DNA from: DASVWZ01 sp963708575
GTDB taxonomy: Bacteria > Acidobacteriota > Terriglobia > Terriglobales > Acidobacteriaceae
DNA: 64,000 bases
Assembly: GCA_963708575.1 (NCBI GenBank)
Contig: CAVPTB010000003.1
Location: forward strand, 372,001 to 436,000
Reading direction: 5' to 3'
This document shows, one piece after another, positions 52,908 through 62,514 of this stretch. The position numbers and the translations under genes were made by a program. Numbering within the stretch: position 1 is the stretch's first letter; the number at the start of each line of letters is the position of its first letter. Under the pieces are notes generated by a model. That model did not search any database and was not told the origin of the DNA. It saw only the letters and a program-made list of their open reading frames with translations.

Positions 52908-55397
52908 ATGCCGTCTTCGTCGTACTTTGTGCGATCCGCACTGGTTGTGTGTCTGCTTCTGTCCGGGGCCTTTGCAGTTGAAAATGCCGCGCCACCAGCA
53001 CCCAACTCCGATCCGACTTACCAGCAACTGCGAAATATTGGACTCAGCGGCGAAGCAGTGGCAGTCAAAGATTTCACATTGAAACGAGACGCTGCGACGT
53101 TTCACTTGATCTCGGGAACAGTATGTTTTGTGACACCCGTGCAAGGCAAAGTAACCGGAGCGGTTTTCGTTGGTGACGGGACGATGTCGTTGGATCCGCC
53201 GATCCAGATAGAGAAGAACAACCTTAAACTTTTCACCCGAAACCAAGAATTTAACGAAACCTTCAAACGTCTCGTGTTGCGGTTTACCGACGGCAGCTAT
53301 GACGAAATCAAGAAGGCCGGCGTCGGAGGAAATGGAGGTTGCGATGGAACTCCATTGAAAGACGCGCAAGATGCTTTGCATCACAATCGAGTTCTAAGAT
53401 TCAATCTCGACGCGGAACTGCTGCAGGACGTGCTCGGCACGGGGCCGGGTGGTATGTTCCTGGCCTTTATTCACGGAGAAAACTACAACGACAAAGAGAT
53501 TTTCGCGATTAACCCACACGGAGCACCACCTCTCCTGTACAAAGTTGCACCGGAAGAGGTTGAATTCGTCACTTATGACGAAAACAAGCTCGGCATCTGG
53601 GCCGCGTTCCATTTGTCTGCGGAATACAAGAACGGAACCGCCAGTGGCACTCAGAAAAACCAACTGGTTCATATCGAGCATCAGCAACTGGACACCACAA
53701 TCGAAAAGAACGCTAATCTCATTGGCAAGGCCACTACGACTTTTGTGTCGCAAGTAGACGGTCTCCGGGTAGTGCCATTCGATCTCTTTTACAAGCTTCG
53801 CGTACAAAGTGTGAGCAGCGAAAATGGTCAGTCCCTGCCCTTCGTGCAGGAGGGTAAAGATGAAGACGCTGAATTCTTATCGGTAATTCTTCCCAAGCCT
53901 TTATCTGCCGGGGAGAAGCTAACGATCATCACAAACTATTCGGGAAAGGACGCAATAACGAATGAAGGTAATGGCAATTACTTCCCGGTCGCACGCGAAA
54001 ACTGGTATCCCAGCAGCGCGGCTGCGGGACTTGGCGAATACACGGCCTACGATCTCACATTCCGAATCCCTAAGGGCATGAAGATTGTCGCGACTGGGAC
54101 TCTGGTGAATGAAACGACCGAAGGCGATCGTGACGTCACGGCATGGAGGAGCGAGGTGCCACTGACCGTGGCTGGCTTCAACTTTGGGAGGTTCAAAGTT
54201 CAGGAAGGAAAGCTGACCAAGCCGGAATACGTGGTTCAGGCCTATGCCAATGAGAATCCTCCCGAATGGGTCCAGGCTCTGCGCAATAGTGGCGAAAACG
54301 CTGGCGTAGCTGCACCACGAACTGCCTTGGGCTTAGCCGTACAACCTGAAGTGGCACTCGGAAACATGAGCACCACTGGCCTGGAAAAGAAGGCGTTGGC
54401 GGATGGTGAGCTTTCAATCGAACTCTATAGTGATTATTTTGGGCCGCTGCCTTACAAACGCTTGGCAATGACCCAGCAGACCGCCTGCAACTTCGGTCAG
54501 TCGTGGCCGACGCTGGTTTGGCTCCCGATTTGTTCGTTTTTCGACACAACCGTACGTCATCAGCTTGGCCTTGACTTCGCTGACCATGGTTATTGGAAGA
54601 TCGTCGCACCACACGAAGTTGCGCACCAGTGGTGGGGACATGATGTAGGATTCAATTCTTATCGGGACCAGTGGATGAGCGAGGGATTCGCCGATTTCTC
54701 CGCCTCACTCTTCATTCAGATGATCGAGAAGGACCCCAAGAAATTCATCGAGTTCTGGAACGATGAGCGCGAATTGATTACCACGCGTAATAAGGAGGGC
54801 TTTCGTGCTATTGACGCCGGTCCCCTAACGATGGGTTATCGGCTGAACAATGCTAGGACCGGGAACAACGTTACGCGCTTCCTCATCTACCCAAAAGGGG
54901 CATACATTCTGCAGATGGTGCGGTTCATGATGTGGGACCGTCAGACCGGAGATCAGAACTTCAAAGCGCTGATGCAGGATTTCGTCAGAACCTACTCGGG
55001 ACGCGCCGCAACCACAGAGGACTTTAAAGCCATGGTCGAAAAGCACCAAACTGCCGACATGGCGGCACTTGGCGGCCCAAAGATGGATTGGTTTTTCGAC
55101 GAGTACGTGTACGGCACGGCGTTGCCAGCCTACAAAATGGACTCGTCTTTCGATAAAGATGCCGATGGTGACGTGGTGCTCAACTTCAAACTCACCCAGT
55201 CCAACGTCGATCAGAATTTTCGCATGCTGGTACCGATCTACCTGGAAATGCCGGACGGCCGGGTCTTATCACTTGGGCGCGCCCGAATGGTTGGGAATGC
55301 ATCGATCGATCAGAAGGTCCCGCTGAAGGGACTCAAGGACAAGCCTAAACGAGCGCTCGTCAACTACTACGACGATGTACTCGCCTCCGCGAACTAA
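52908..55397 (+). CDS. Secreted M1 family (gluzincin) aminopeptidase-like protein, divergent
   Basis: An 829-residue exported protein; the leader is MPSSSYFVRSALVVCLLLSG, with GGGGG before the ATG at 52908. The gluzincin zinc site is intact: HEVAHQWWG at about 569-577 with the third ligand Glu near 592 (MSEGFADFSAS). The GxMEN exopeptidase motif expected about 30 residues before HEXXH is not seen; that position reads ACNFGQSWPTLVWLPICSFF. The protein is therefore M1-like but may not be a classical aminopeptidase. The N-terminal 400 residues are beta-rich and the C-terminus is all-helical then beta. Confidence 0.88.
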   Translation: MPSSSYFVRSALVVCLLLSGAFAVENAAPPAPNSDPTYQQLRNIGLSGEAVAVKDFTLKRDAATFHLISGTVCFVTPVQGKVTGAVFVGDGTMSLDPPIQIEKNNLKLFTRNQEFNETFKRLVLRFTDGSYDEIKKAGVGGNGGCDGTPLKDAQDALHHNRVLRFNLDAELLQDVLGTGPGGMFLAFIHGENYNDKEIFAINPHGAPPLLYKVAPEEVEFVTYDENKLGIWAAFHLSAEYKNGTASGTQKNQLVHIEHQQLDTTIEKNANLIGKATTTFVSQVDGLRVVPFDLFYKLRVQSVSSENGQSLPFVQEGKDEDAEFLSVILPKPLSAGEKLTIITNYSGKDAITNEGNGNYFPVARENWYPSSAAAGLGEYTAYDLTFRIPKGMKIVATGTLVNETTEGDRDVTAWRSEVPLTVAGFNFGRFKVQEGKLTKPEYVVQAYANENPPEWVQALRNSGENAGVAAPRTALGLAVQPEVALGNMSTTGLEKKALADGELSIELYSDYFGPLPYKRLAMTQQTACNFGQSWPTLVWLPICSFFDTTVRHQLGLDFADHGYWKIVAPHEVAHQWWGHDVGFNSYRDQWMSEGFADFSASLFIQMIEKDPKKFIEFWNDERELITTRNKEGFRAIDAGPLTMGYRLNNARTGNNVTRFLIYPKGAYILQMVRFMMWDRQTGDQNFKALMQDFVRTYSGRAATTEDFKAMVEKHQTADMAALGGPKMDWFFDEYVYGTALPAYKMDSSFDKDADGDVVLNFKLTQSNVDQNFRMLVPIYLEMPDGRVLSLGRARMVGNASIDQKVPLKGLKDKPKRALVNYYDDVLASAN

Positions 55398-55423
55398 TTT
55401 GCAAAACTAATGAATCAAAACAA

Positions 55424-55455
55424 CGGGGAGCGATGTTCCGCTCCCCGGTTTTTTT
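55424..55455 (+). terminator. Rho-independent terminator
   Basis: CGGGGAGC (55424-55431) pairs with GCTCCCCG (55440-55447) around an eight-base loop and is followed by seven T residues. It follows the M1-like stop by 27 bases. Confidence 0.95.
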
Positions 55456-55471
55456 GTGGAGAGAGCTTCTC

Positions 55472-55849
55472 TTACTTCGCGCCGCCTTCGGCGGATTCCT
55501 GGCCGATGGCCAGAGCAAATTTCTTTCCCGCCAGTTGAATCTGGCTCAGCGACCGCGTGCCGTCTGCGTTGGTCTTGAGCACAGCGGTATCGCGGTTCGG
55601 AGACTGGTTCAGGTCTACCAGGCGAGCGGGCGTCGTGGCGACGACTTTGCTGCCCTTCAGGATGCTCAGTTCAACGTTCGGTCCATTGCCTTCCCACTTC
55701 AACGAGTAGTCGCCGGCTTTGAGCTGAGTTCCAGCAATGTTGGTGTTATCCAGGAGTTGAATCGATCCTTTATTGGAAGCGAAAGCGCTCGTCGCCAGCA
55801 GCACCGCCAAGCCCAGCAGCAAGCCCTTGAAACTCTTCGAAAATGTCAT
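55472..55849 (-). CDS. Small secreted protein of unknown function
   Basis: A 125-residue exported protein; the ATG at 55849 has AAGGA five bases upstream and a leader (MTFSKSFKGLLLGLAVLLAT). The mature part is beta-rich (GSIQLLDNTNIAGTQLKAGD, YSLKWEGNGPNVELSILKGS). No domain is recognised with certainty; similar small proteins are common in Acidobacteriota genomes. It is convergent with the M1-like gene. Confidence 0.8.
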   Translation of the reverse strand: MTFSKSFKGLLLGLAVLLATSAFASNKGSIQLLDNTNIAGTQLKAGDYSLKWEGNGPNVELSILKGSKVVATTPARLVDLNQSPNRDTAVLKTNADGTRSLSQIQLAGKKFALAIGQESAEGGAK

Positions 55850-56290
55850 GACATTCCTTTTCTTTCCCGAAGCCGTCGGGAACCGGTTAGGGCGGCCTGA
55901 ACTCGCTTTCACGAACTACTTGCGTTTCACCGTGAAAGCTCTACAATGCTGCCTCGGGGTTAAGGCGAAAAAGTGCTGGCCTCATGGGTCCGCGCTTCTG
56001 CTCAAAGGATTGATCTCACCTGGGCCGCCAAACCGAAAGTGAGCCAGTCCCTTTAACCCCTGAAATTTTCCGAAGAGCCGGGCGGACAGTTTCGTCTCCC
56101 GGATCTCGCGCAACCGATAAAGATACGTTGCGCCTCTTCCAAAAGTTCCCTTGCCTTTTTTCTGGCAATCACGGAGTTGGACGGCCCATAGACGCAGTCG
56201 TTAGCAAGGGTTACGCGCGGTACACGGGGCTAGTGTCTTGTGAGGAAATTTCACAACTTTTTACTAAGCGCGTAATTCGCGATTATCGTT
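55850..56290. other. Intergenic region with one inverted repeat
   Basis: No credible coding frame in 441 bases. GCGCAAC (56108-56114) and GTTGCGC (56127-56133) form a perfect inverted repeat around 12 bases. Nothing else was recognised. It separates two genes on the same strand. Confidence 0.4.
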
Positions 56291-57259
56291 TCAAGCAATA
56301 TGCAGGACAATCTTTCCGAAATTTTTCCCATCCGTTAGAAGTTGGTACGCATCCTTTGTCCGATCCATGGGAAATGTGTGACCTATGACGGGCCGTAGAT
56401 GCCCCTGTTCGATCCAAGTAGAAATGTGGCGCCACGCAGCTTGCATCACTTCCTGATTCCCCGATAAGTAGGTCAGCCACAAACCGTGGACGCTCGCGCC
56501 TTTCGCATAAAGCAAACGCGTGTTAAGTTCAGGTTTTTGTCCGGTCGCGCTGCCGTAGACAATCACCCGGCCAAATTCGCGCAGGCATTTCACGCTTTTG
56601 TTGACGTGTTCCCCCCCCAGCATTTCGAAAACTGCGTCAACCCCTTCTCCGTGGGTCAGATCTTTAATCGCTTGTTCATAATCCTGCTGCTTGTAGTTAA
56701 TGCCATGCTGCAAGCCGAGTTGTCTCACTCTTGAAAGTTTCTCTTCGGAGGAAGAAGTGCCGTACATCTCCATGCCGAGCAGTTTGCCGATCTGCACTGC
56801 CGCGGTGCCAACCCCTCCGGCAACGGCATGGATCAAAACCCGTGGTGGAGATTTCCGCTGCGGTTTTACGTCGTCCACCAGACCGGCCTTCCAGTAAGCG
56901 AGGTACGAGGTGAAGTAGTTGACCGGAAACGCAGCGCCCTCTTCGAAGCTCCATGAGTCCGGAACCGGCCACAACAGAGCAGGCGAGGCAAGGGTGTAGT
57001 CGGCGAAGGCTCCGAATTGCTTGTAGCCCATCACACGTCGCTGATCGCTCTCCCGTATTCCGCAAAACTCTCGCCCAGCGATTAGCGGGGGCTCTGGAGT
57101 GCCAGGGTATCCGCCCTGTGCAGTAAGAACGTCGGCGAAATTGAGACCGCCAGCGTGCACCCGGACAAGCTCGCCACCCGCCTCAGGCGTCGGCGTCGGG
57201 ACCTCTCTGGTTTCGAGAAACTCAGGCCCGCCTAAACGACTGATGACAATAGCCTTCAT
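56291..57259 (-). CDS. Zinc-free medium-chain NADPH:quinone oxidoreductase-like protein
   Basis: A 322-residue member of the MDR superfamily. The N-terminal catalytic domain reads MKAIVISRLGGPEFLETREV and GGLNFADVLTAQGGYPGTPE, with no structural zinc cysteines. The Rossmann motif is VLIHAVAGGVGTAAVQIGKL and the nucleotide-binding region continues GTSSSEEKLSRVRQLGLQHG. The C-terminal GHTFPMDRTKDAYQLLTDGK is typical. It probably reduces a quinone or enoyl compound using NADPH; the substrate is open. No operon partner. Confidence 0.9.
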   Translation of the reverse strand: MKAIVISRLGGPEFLETREVPTPTPEAGGELVRVHAGGLNFADVLTAQGGYPGTPEPPLIAGREFCGIRESDQRRVMGYKQFGAFADYTLASPALLWPVPDSWSFEEGAAFPVNYFTSYLAYWKAGLVDDVKPQRKSPPRVLIHAVAGGVGTAAVQIGKLLGMEMYGTSSSEEKLSRVRQLGLQHGINYKQQDYEQAIKDLTHGEGVDAVFEMLGGEHVNKSVKCLREFGRVIVYGSATGQKPELNTRLLYAKGASVHGLWLTYLSGNQEVMQAAWRHISTWIEQGHLRPVIGHTFPMDRTKDAYQLLTDGKNFGKIVLHIA

Positions 57260-57553
57260 GCCAATAGTTTACCAGCGAATAGGAAGCGACCGAGCCTTTC
57301 TGCTGAGGTCATCACAGTCGCGTGTGACTGCGGTAATCATGCGGCAGAGGGGCGCGGTATATACTTCACTCTGTATATTTTGCTTGACTGTCTGACAGCA
57401 AGACAGGTTATTGGAGCCGACTTTATCAGAAGTTCTAATTATTCATAAGCTCCGCATCAGGCGCGATCAGCCGACATTTCGTCAGTCGGGGATCGTACGG
57501 GATCTTGAGGCTTGCCTGGCACGCTGAATACAAGGTCCTGGAGGTATTTAAAC

Positions 57554-58660
57554 TTGGACTTAATACTGATTCGACTGCTATTCATAATTTTCGTCGGTCT
57601 TACTTGCTATCAACTCCAACCCTTTCCTGAGAGTGCTCCGGTTAACGCAGGAGTGGGCGCAATTTTGGGCGCGCTCATTGTGATTTTCGAATGGCGACTG
57701 CGCTTAGTAAGTCTAAAGCGACTTATTGGCGCAGCTATCGGCAGTGTGTTGGGAATCATCGGTGCTTATCTTTTTGCTCTAGTCATCCATAACAGTCTTC
57801 CCGCCGGACACATGCAGAGCTTTCTGCAGCTCATGGTGATGTTGCTGATGGCTTACGTCGGTTTGATTGTGGGCGCCAACAAGGGTGACTTGCTGAACCT
57901 GGCAGCGCTGGGCGGAATTTTCGGGGGCGAAAAGCAGTCCCGGAAAAGCTACAAGATTCTCGACACCAGCGTGATCATCGACGGACGAATCTCAGATATT
58001 GCTGAGACCGGATTTCTGGACGGCACCATCGTGATCCCGCAGTTTGTGCTGCGCGAATTGCAATTAGTAGCCGACTCCGCCGATTCCCTCAAACGCAACC
58101 GTGGCCGGCGCGGCTTGGATATCCTTCAGCGCTTGCAGAAAGCCGCGTCGGTGCAGATCCAGATCGTGGAAGATGATTTCCCGGCAGTACGCGAAGTGGA
58201 TTTGAAGTTGATCGAACTGGCCAAGCTCTATGAAGGCAAGATCATCACCAATGATTTCAATCTGAACAAAGTTGCCCAACTTCAGGGCGTCGATGTTCTG
58301 AACATTAATGAATTGGCGAATTCACTGAAGCCCATCGTGCTGCCTGGCGAGATCATGAAAGTATTCATCCTGAAAGAGGGGAAAGAATACAACCAGGGCG
58401 TTGCTTACCTGGACGACGGAACCATGGTGGTCGTTGATAACGCTCGCAAGATGATTGGCAAGACCATCGACATCTCGGTCACATCGGTGCTGCAAACAAC
58501 CGCAGGCAAGATGATTTTCGGTAAGTGGGACGATCGAGGCATCGGGGTTCAGCGAACCGAACCCCCGCGACCGGTTGCGGTTACGACTGCGACGATTCCT
58601 ACTCCGGAGATCAAGAAAGTTGTTCCACCCGTGGTCGCAGATAGAGCTGGGACAGAATAA
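57554..58660 (+). CDS. PIN-TRAM domain membrane protein (YacL-like)
   Basis: I use the TTG at 57554, with GGAGGT eight bases upstream, giving 368 residues; a TTG at 57512 is also in frame. Four hydrophobic segments fill the first 120 residues (LILIRLLFIIFVGLTCYQL, ILGALIVIFEWRL, GSVLGIIGAYLFALVI, LMVMLLMAYVGLIVGA). A PIN nuclease domain follows with ILDTSVIIDGRISDI and ITNDFNLNKVAQ, then a TRAM domain (VGQG-like NQGVAYLDDGTMVVVDNARK). Family members are often near ispD/ispF in Gram-positive genomes; here they are also close. Confidence 0.9.
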   Translation: MDLILIRLLFIIFVGLTCYQLQPFPESAPVNAGVGAILGALIVIFEWRLRLVSLKRLIGAAIGSVLGIIGAYLFALVIHNSLPAGHMQSFLQLMVMLLMAYVGLIVGANKGDLLNLAALGGIFGGEKQSRKSYKILDTSVIIDGRISDIAETGFLDGTIVIPQFVLRELQLVADSADSLKRNRGRRGLDILQRLQKAASVQIQIVEDDFPAVREVDLKLIELAKLYEGKIITNDFNLNKVAQLQGVDVLNINELANSLKPIVLPGEIMKVFILKEGKEYNQGVAYLDDGTMVVVDNARKMIGKTIDISVTSVLQTTAGKMIFGKWDDRGIGVQRTEPPRPVAVTTATIPTPEIKKVVPPVVADRAGTE

Positions 58661-58686
58661 GCAAACCAGATAGAGATAAGAACGAA

Positions 58687-58717
58687 GGGCGGGAGTTTCA
58701 CTCCTGCCCTCTTTTTG
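58687..58717 (+). terminator. Rho-independent terminator
   Basis: GGGCGGGAGT (58687-58696) pairs with ACTCCTGCCC (58700-58709), one wobble, three-base loop, then CTTTTTG. It lies 27 bases after the PIN-TRAM stop. Confidence 0.88.
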
Positions 58718-58732
58718 TAGAAGTCAGTCTGC

Positions 58733-59185
58733 TCAGTGATTCCTAATCGCAGCGACCTGGATGTGTTCCCCGTTCAGTTTGCCGGTTACGGTGACGCGCT
58801 GTCCCGCGAACCCGGCCAGCCGGTTTCCGTCATCATCCAAGGCAAATTTCTTGTCTCCGTCAATAAGCGCGTACGGGGCTCCGCCGCGGACGCACATATT
58901 CGTACACTCCGCAGAGGTCAGGCCCGATCCCATATCGTGCCGGCCTGCGCAAACTTCGTCCGTAACCACGCCCGTGAATGCTGGATCAGGGGCAGTTTGG
59001 GCTTCCTGGATGGAATTGGACAGCTCCGATCCTGCGATAACAGAATTGGAGTCCAAGGAGGCTGCGTCGCCATCGGCAAAAGCTACGCTAGCGGTCGCCA
59101 GTAATACGGAAAAAAACAAACCCGTAGCCAGCGCGGTCATGGTGCTAAAAGCAAGTAGCGCGAACCAGGAACGATGGCGTTTCAT
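58733..59185 (-). CDS. Small secreted protein, DUF5818-like
   Basis: A 150-residue exported protein with a leader (LLAFSTMTALATGLFFSVLL). The mature part TGVVTDEVCAGRHDMGSGL, ECTNMCVRGGAPYALIDGDK and LAGFAGQRVTVTGKLNGEHI resembles small acidobacterial secreted proteins of the DUF5818 type, though I cannot confirm the family. Three cysteines suggest a disulfide. No operon partner. Confidence 0.75.
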   Translation of the reverse strand: MKRHRSWFALLAFSTMTALATGLFFSVLLATASVAFADGDAASLDSNSVIAGSELSNSIQEAQTAPDPAFTGVVTDEVCAGRHDMGSGLTSAECTNMCVRGGAPYALIDGDKKFALDDDGNRLAGFAGQRVTVTGKLNGEHIQVAAIRNH

Positions 59186-59444
59186 AAGTTCAAGTCTCTT
59201 CTGTCAGCCGCTGCTTGGTTGCGCAAGTAAATTGCCAAGTTGCCATCTACATGCAAGTTGCTCTACAGGATGGGCCGAAATCCTAGAGTGAACAGAAGCA
59301 AGCTGACGAAATCCGGCGAGGCAGAATTTACTGAAGTGCGCAAAATCCAGGTACGGTAAAGACAGTAGATCGGTGCCTCCACCAGGCGCTGCCTAGTACT
59401 AAATTTGAAAGCGTGGCTACACCCTCGTATACTGACTCCCCGTC

Positions 59445-60176
59445 ATGAAGGTGATCGCAATCATTCCGGCTGCCGGACTGGGCACTCGCATGTCATCCTC
59501 CGCGAGCGCAAAGACCAAGAAACCCGGAGCGAGCAAACAGTTCACCGAACTTGGTGGCACGCCCATCCTTATCCATACTTTGCGCAAGTTCTGCGCCAGT
59601 CTTGACGTGGGAGAAATCTATGTAGCTTTGCGGCCTAACGAACTCGAGGGATTTCGCAAGCGCCTGGAAAAAGAGGACAAACACGTCCTGGCAAAAGTCC
59701 GACTGGTAGAGGGTGGAGAGCACCGGCAGGATTCGGTGGGGAACGCGATCAAGGCAATTACTGCGGCCAACGACGATGTTGTGCTGGTGCACGATGCCGT
59801 GCGACCCTTTGTGACCTCCGAAATCATTCATCAGGTGATCGAGGCAGCGCGCAAGTACGGGGCGGCAATCGCCGGAATGCCGGCAGTCGACACGGTAAAG
59901 CAGGTGGATCGTACATCGGAAGGTGCGGTGATCACCGCGACCATCCCGCGCGAGAAAGTTGTAATGGCGCAAACCCCACAAGGTTTTCGCTACGACGTGA
60001 TCAAGAAGGCTTTTGACGAAGCCAGCGCCGACTCGTTTATAGGAACGGACGAGGCTTCGCTGGTGGAGCGCTCCGGACACGAAGTCGCGGTGGTTATGGG
60101 CTCGCCGAGAAACATTAAAATCACCACTCCGTCCGACATGGAATTGGCCGAGTTCTATTTGAAATCCGCGTCCTGA
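59445..60176 (+). CDS. ispD: 2-C-methyl-D-erythritol 4-phosphate cytidylyltransferase
   Basis: Third enzyme of the non-mevalonate isoprenoid pathway. The 243-residue protein shows AIIPAAGLGTRMSSS, KTKKPGASKQFTELGGTPIL, EGGEHRQDSVGNAI, VHDAVRPFVTSEI and AQTPQGFRYDVIKKAF, then FIGTDEASLVERSGHEVAVV. An insertion of a few residues (SASAKTK) follows the nucleotide motif. ispF follows after 14 bases, so the pair is one transcript. Confidence 0.97.
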   Translation: MKVIAIIPAAGLGTRMSSSASAKTKKPGASKQFTELGGTPILIHTLRKFCASLDVGEIYVALRPNELEGFRKRLEKEDKHVLAKVRLVEGGEHRQDSVGNAIKAITAANDDVVLVHDAVRPFVTSEIIHQVIEAARKYGAAIAGMPAVDTVKQVDRTSEGAVITATIPREKVVMAQTPQGFRYDVIKKAFDEASADSFIGTDEASLVERSGHEVAVVMGSPRNIKITTPSDMELAEFYLKSAS

Positions 60177-60190
60177 CTGGAAATTCACTT

Positions 60191-60688
60191 TTGAAACCTG
60201 ACATTCGCATTGGTTACGGATGGGACTCGCATGAGTTCAAGGCGGGTATCCCCCTAAAAATCGGCGGGCTGACTCTGGCGCACTCTCATGGACTCGGCGG
60301 GCACTCTGATGGAGACGTTCTGCTGCACGCATTGACGGATGCGCTTCTCGGAGCAGTCGCCGCTCCCGACATTGGTTCATTGTTTCCGCCCTCGGACCCG
60401 AAGTGGAAGGGGGCTGATTCCGCTGTATTTTTGGAAGAAGCGCTGAAGCGGACCTATGCCGCCGGATACGAGTTGGTGAATGTGGATTCGACGTTGGTTT
60501 TGGCCACGCCAAAGATTGGGCCTCACGCGTCGGAACTGCGCGAGCACGTGGCCAAGCTATTGAAGATTCCCGCTGATTGCGTCGGAATCAAAGCGAAAAC
60601 GCCAGAAGGCATGGGCACGGATAACGCGGCTATCGCGCACGCTGTAGTGCTACTCAAGCGCCGCAGGGGAACTCCGAGCGGCCTCTGA
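60191..60688 (+). CDS. ispF: 2-C-methyl-D-erythritol 2,4-cyclodiphosphate synthase
   Basis: Fifth enzyme of the same isoprenoid pathway. The 165-residue protein has the metal ligands in YGWDSHEF (Asp12, His14) and LGGHSDGDVLLHALTDALLG, with DIGSLFPPSDPKWKGADS and AKTPEGMGTDNAAIAHAVVL. The start is a TTG 14 bases after ispD; no strong ribosome site is seen, and coupling to ispD is likely. Confidence 0.97.
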   Translation: MKPDIRIGYGWDSHEFKAGIPLKIGGLTLAHSHGLGGHSDGDVLLHALTDALLGAVAAPDIGSLFPPSDPKWKGADSAVFLEEALKRTYAAGYELVNVDSTLVLATPKIGPHASELREHVAKLLKIPADCVGIKAKTPEGMGTDNAAIAHAVVLLKRRRGTPSGL

Positions 60689-60702
60689 CGGGAACACGAC
60701 AA

Positions 60703-61443
60703 CTACACAGACTCAAACTCGCCCGCCAGTTCTTTGTGTTTGTCGCGGGCCGCTTCCACTAAAGCGCGGAAGATCGCCCGAGAAGGTTCGTCTTCCTTGA
60801 CGGTTCGTTCGGGATGCCACTGCACGGCTAGCACGAAGTGATCGGGCGAAGTCCCTTCCAGCGCCTCCAGAATGCCGTCATCTGGGCACCTGGCAACCAG
60901 CCGCAATCCGTCACCAACGGTATCTGCTGATTGATGATGACTTGAATTGACGGGAACTAGCGCCTGCCGACCAATAATCGAAGCCAGCAAAGAGTTGGGC
61001 TCAACCTGAACATTATGCGCCACGGCAACCTCGCGCCCGGCACGGTGGTTGATCGGAGACTCGATGTGCTGAATGAGCGTCCCGGTGCGAACCACGTTCA
61101 GAATCTGCATCCCATAGCAGATCGCCAGCACGGGCTTACGCATGTTGTACGCATCCTGCAGAAGCAGCTCATCCACGGTATCGCGATTGCTATCCGCAGG
61201 GGCCGTGTGCGAATCCCGAGCGGCACCATACTTAGCCGGATCTACGTCGGCCTTGCTGCCTGGGAGCAGCACGGCGTCACAACGTTCGATGATCTTCATC
61301 ACCTCGGCGGGAGGCTTATCGAGAGGAATCTTGACTGCCTCGGCCCCAGCCATTTCGACGGCTGCCGCATATTGTGGAAACGCACGCTCCGCGTATTCGG
61401 GATCACCGGAGTGCGGAACGGGGATGGCGATGCGGGGACGCAT
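60703..61443 (-). CDS. Class I glutamine amidotransferase, gamma-glutamyl-GABA hydrolase (PuuD)-like
   Basis: A 246-residue peptidase C26 protein. The nucleophile Cys is in PVLAICYGMQILNV, the catalytic His/Glu in FVLAVQWHPERTVKED. The N-terminus (MRPRIAIPVPHSGDPEYAER) and VLLPGSKADVDPAKYG are consistent with this family. It probably hydrolyses a gamma-glutamyl bond; the substrate is unknown, and no polyamine genes are nearby. Convergent with ispF. Confidence 0.88.
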   Translation of the reverse strand: MRPRIAIPVPHSGDPEYAERAFPQYAAAVEMAGAEAVKIPLDKPPAEVMKIIERCDAVLLPGSKADVDPAKYGAARDSHTAPADSNRDTVDELLLQDAYNMRKPVLAICYGMQILNVVRTGTLIQHIESPINHRAGREVAVAHNVQVEPNSLLASIIGRQALVPVNSSHHQSADTVGDGLRLVARCPDDGILEALEGTSPDHFVLAVQWHPERTVKEDEPSRAIFRALVEAARDKHKELAGEFESV

Positions 61444-61576
61444 GGTCTATTGATTGTATATCGACGAGGAAAAGCGACACTTGTGAGGAATGCCTGGACT
61501 TCTTTGCGGCTTTTAGTGGCGTTCCGCTGCAAGGCTTCTGTAACTAAACAGAAACGCAAAATGCGAAGAGACTCGC

Positions 61577-61885
61577 CTAGGCGTGGCTGGCGCGTGCGAT
61601 CCCGGCCAGCGCCTTGGCTTGACGGTAGTAGCGGATCTCGGTGACGGTCGCAGAAACCAGGCACACTGCAGCAACCGCGAGCGCCGCGGGAAAGGCGAAA
61701 TGGCGATAAGCAGAAGCCATGTCAGGATGGATGCCGCGTATGCGGCCAGAGATCACCAGTGCCAAAATACCCAGAAGCAGGCTGATGGCAAATGACAGCA
61801 ATGTCAAAAGGAACGTAATCAGCAAAACACGGACCGGAATCATATACCAACGAGGTTTCGCGGGAAGAACGGCGGCCGGAGGCAT
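61577..61885 (-). CDS. Small membrane protein of unknown function
   Basis: A 102-residue protein with two clear transmembrane segments (VLLITFLLTLLSFAISLLLG with ILALVISG, and FAFPAALAVAAVCLVSATVT). No domain is recognised. It sits divergently 29 bases from the small ATPase gene. Confidence 0.65.
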   Translation of the reverse strand: MPPAAVLPAKPRWYMIPVRVLLITFLLTLLSFAISLLLGILALVISGRIRGIHPDMASAYRHFAFPAALAVAAVCLVSATVTEIRYYRQAKALAGIARASHA

Positions 61886-61914
61886 GCTTCGATTGTATCG
61901 CTGTCGTGTGCATC

Positions 61915-62481
61915 ATGAAAAATAGTCTCTATGTGATCACCGGAGGTCCCGGCGCGGGCAAGACAGCAATATTAGACGAACTCCAGCGCAGGGGGCATAT
62001 CTGCGTCCCGGAAGTTGCGAGAGAGATCATCCAGGAGCAACTTCGGTCAGGTGGAGACGCCCTTCCCTGGAGCGATCGAGCGCAATATACAAGGTTGATG
62101 CTGGACTGGTCGGTGTCGTCATATCTCAGGCACGCTTCGGCCCGGCTTCCCACTTTTTTCGACCGCGGAATTCCCGACACTTTGTGCTACGCGCGGCTCA
62201 TTGATCTCCCGCAGGCAAGCGCCGAGCCGATCAAAACAGCTTGCGCCAAATATCGTTACAACTCTCGAGCCTTCATCGCACCGCCATGGGAAGAGATTTA
62301 TGAGACAGATCAGGAACGGAAGCAGACGTTCGCAGAGGCGGTGAGAACTTATCAGACGATGTGGGATACGTATCAGCAGTGCCGCTATGAGCTACTCGAG
62401 ATACCTCGTGGAACTCCGGCGGAGCGTGCCGACTTCATAATTGAAAGCATTAGACTCTCAGTAGATGAGAACGGCCGATGA
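61915..62481 (+). CDS. Small P-loop ATPase (AAA-type, ATPase/kinase-like)
   Basis: A 188-residue protein with Walker A in YVITGGPGAGKTAILDEL. The remainder (CVPEVAREIIQEQLRSGGDA, PTFFDRGIPDTLCYARLIDL, FIAPPWEEIYETDQERKQTF) matches a family of small nucleotide-binding proteins with a kinase-like fold; the DRG segment may be the Walker B. The substrate is unknown. The frame opens three codons earlier at GTG-type codons, but ATG 61915 is used. Confidence 0.85.
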   Translation: MKNSLYVITGGPGAGKTAILDELQRRGHICVPEVAREIIQEQLRSGGDALPWSDRAQYTRLMLDWSVSSYLRHASARLPTFFDRGIPDTLCYARLIDLPQASAEPIKTACAKYRYNSRAFIAPPWEEIYETDQERKQTFAEAVRTYQTMWDTYQQCRYELLEIPRGTPAERADFIIESIRLSVDENGR

Positions 62482-62514
62482 ACGGCACGACCATGGCACG
62501 GCAAAATCGGCCAT

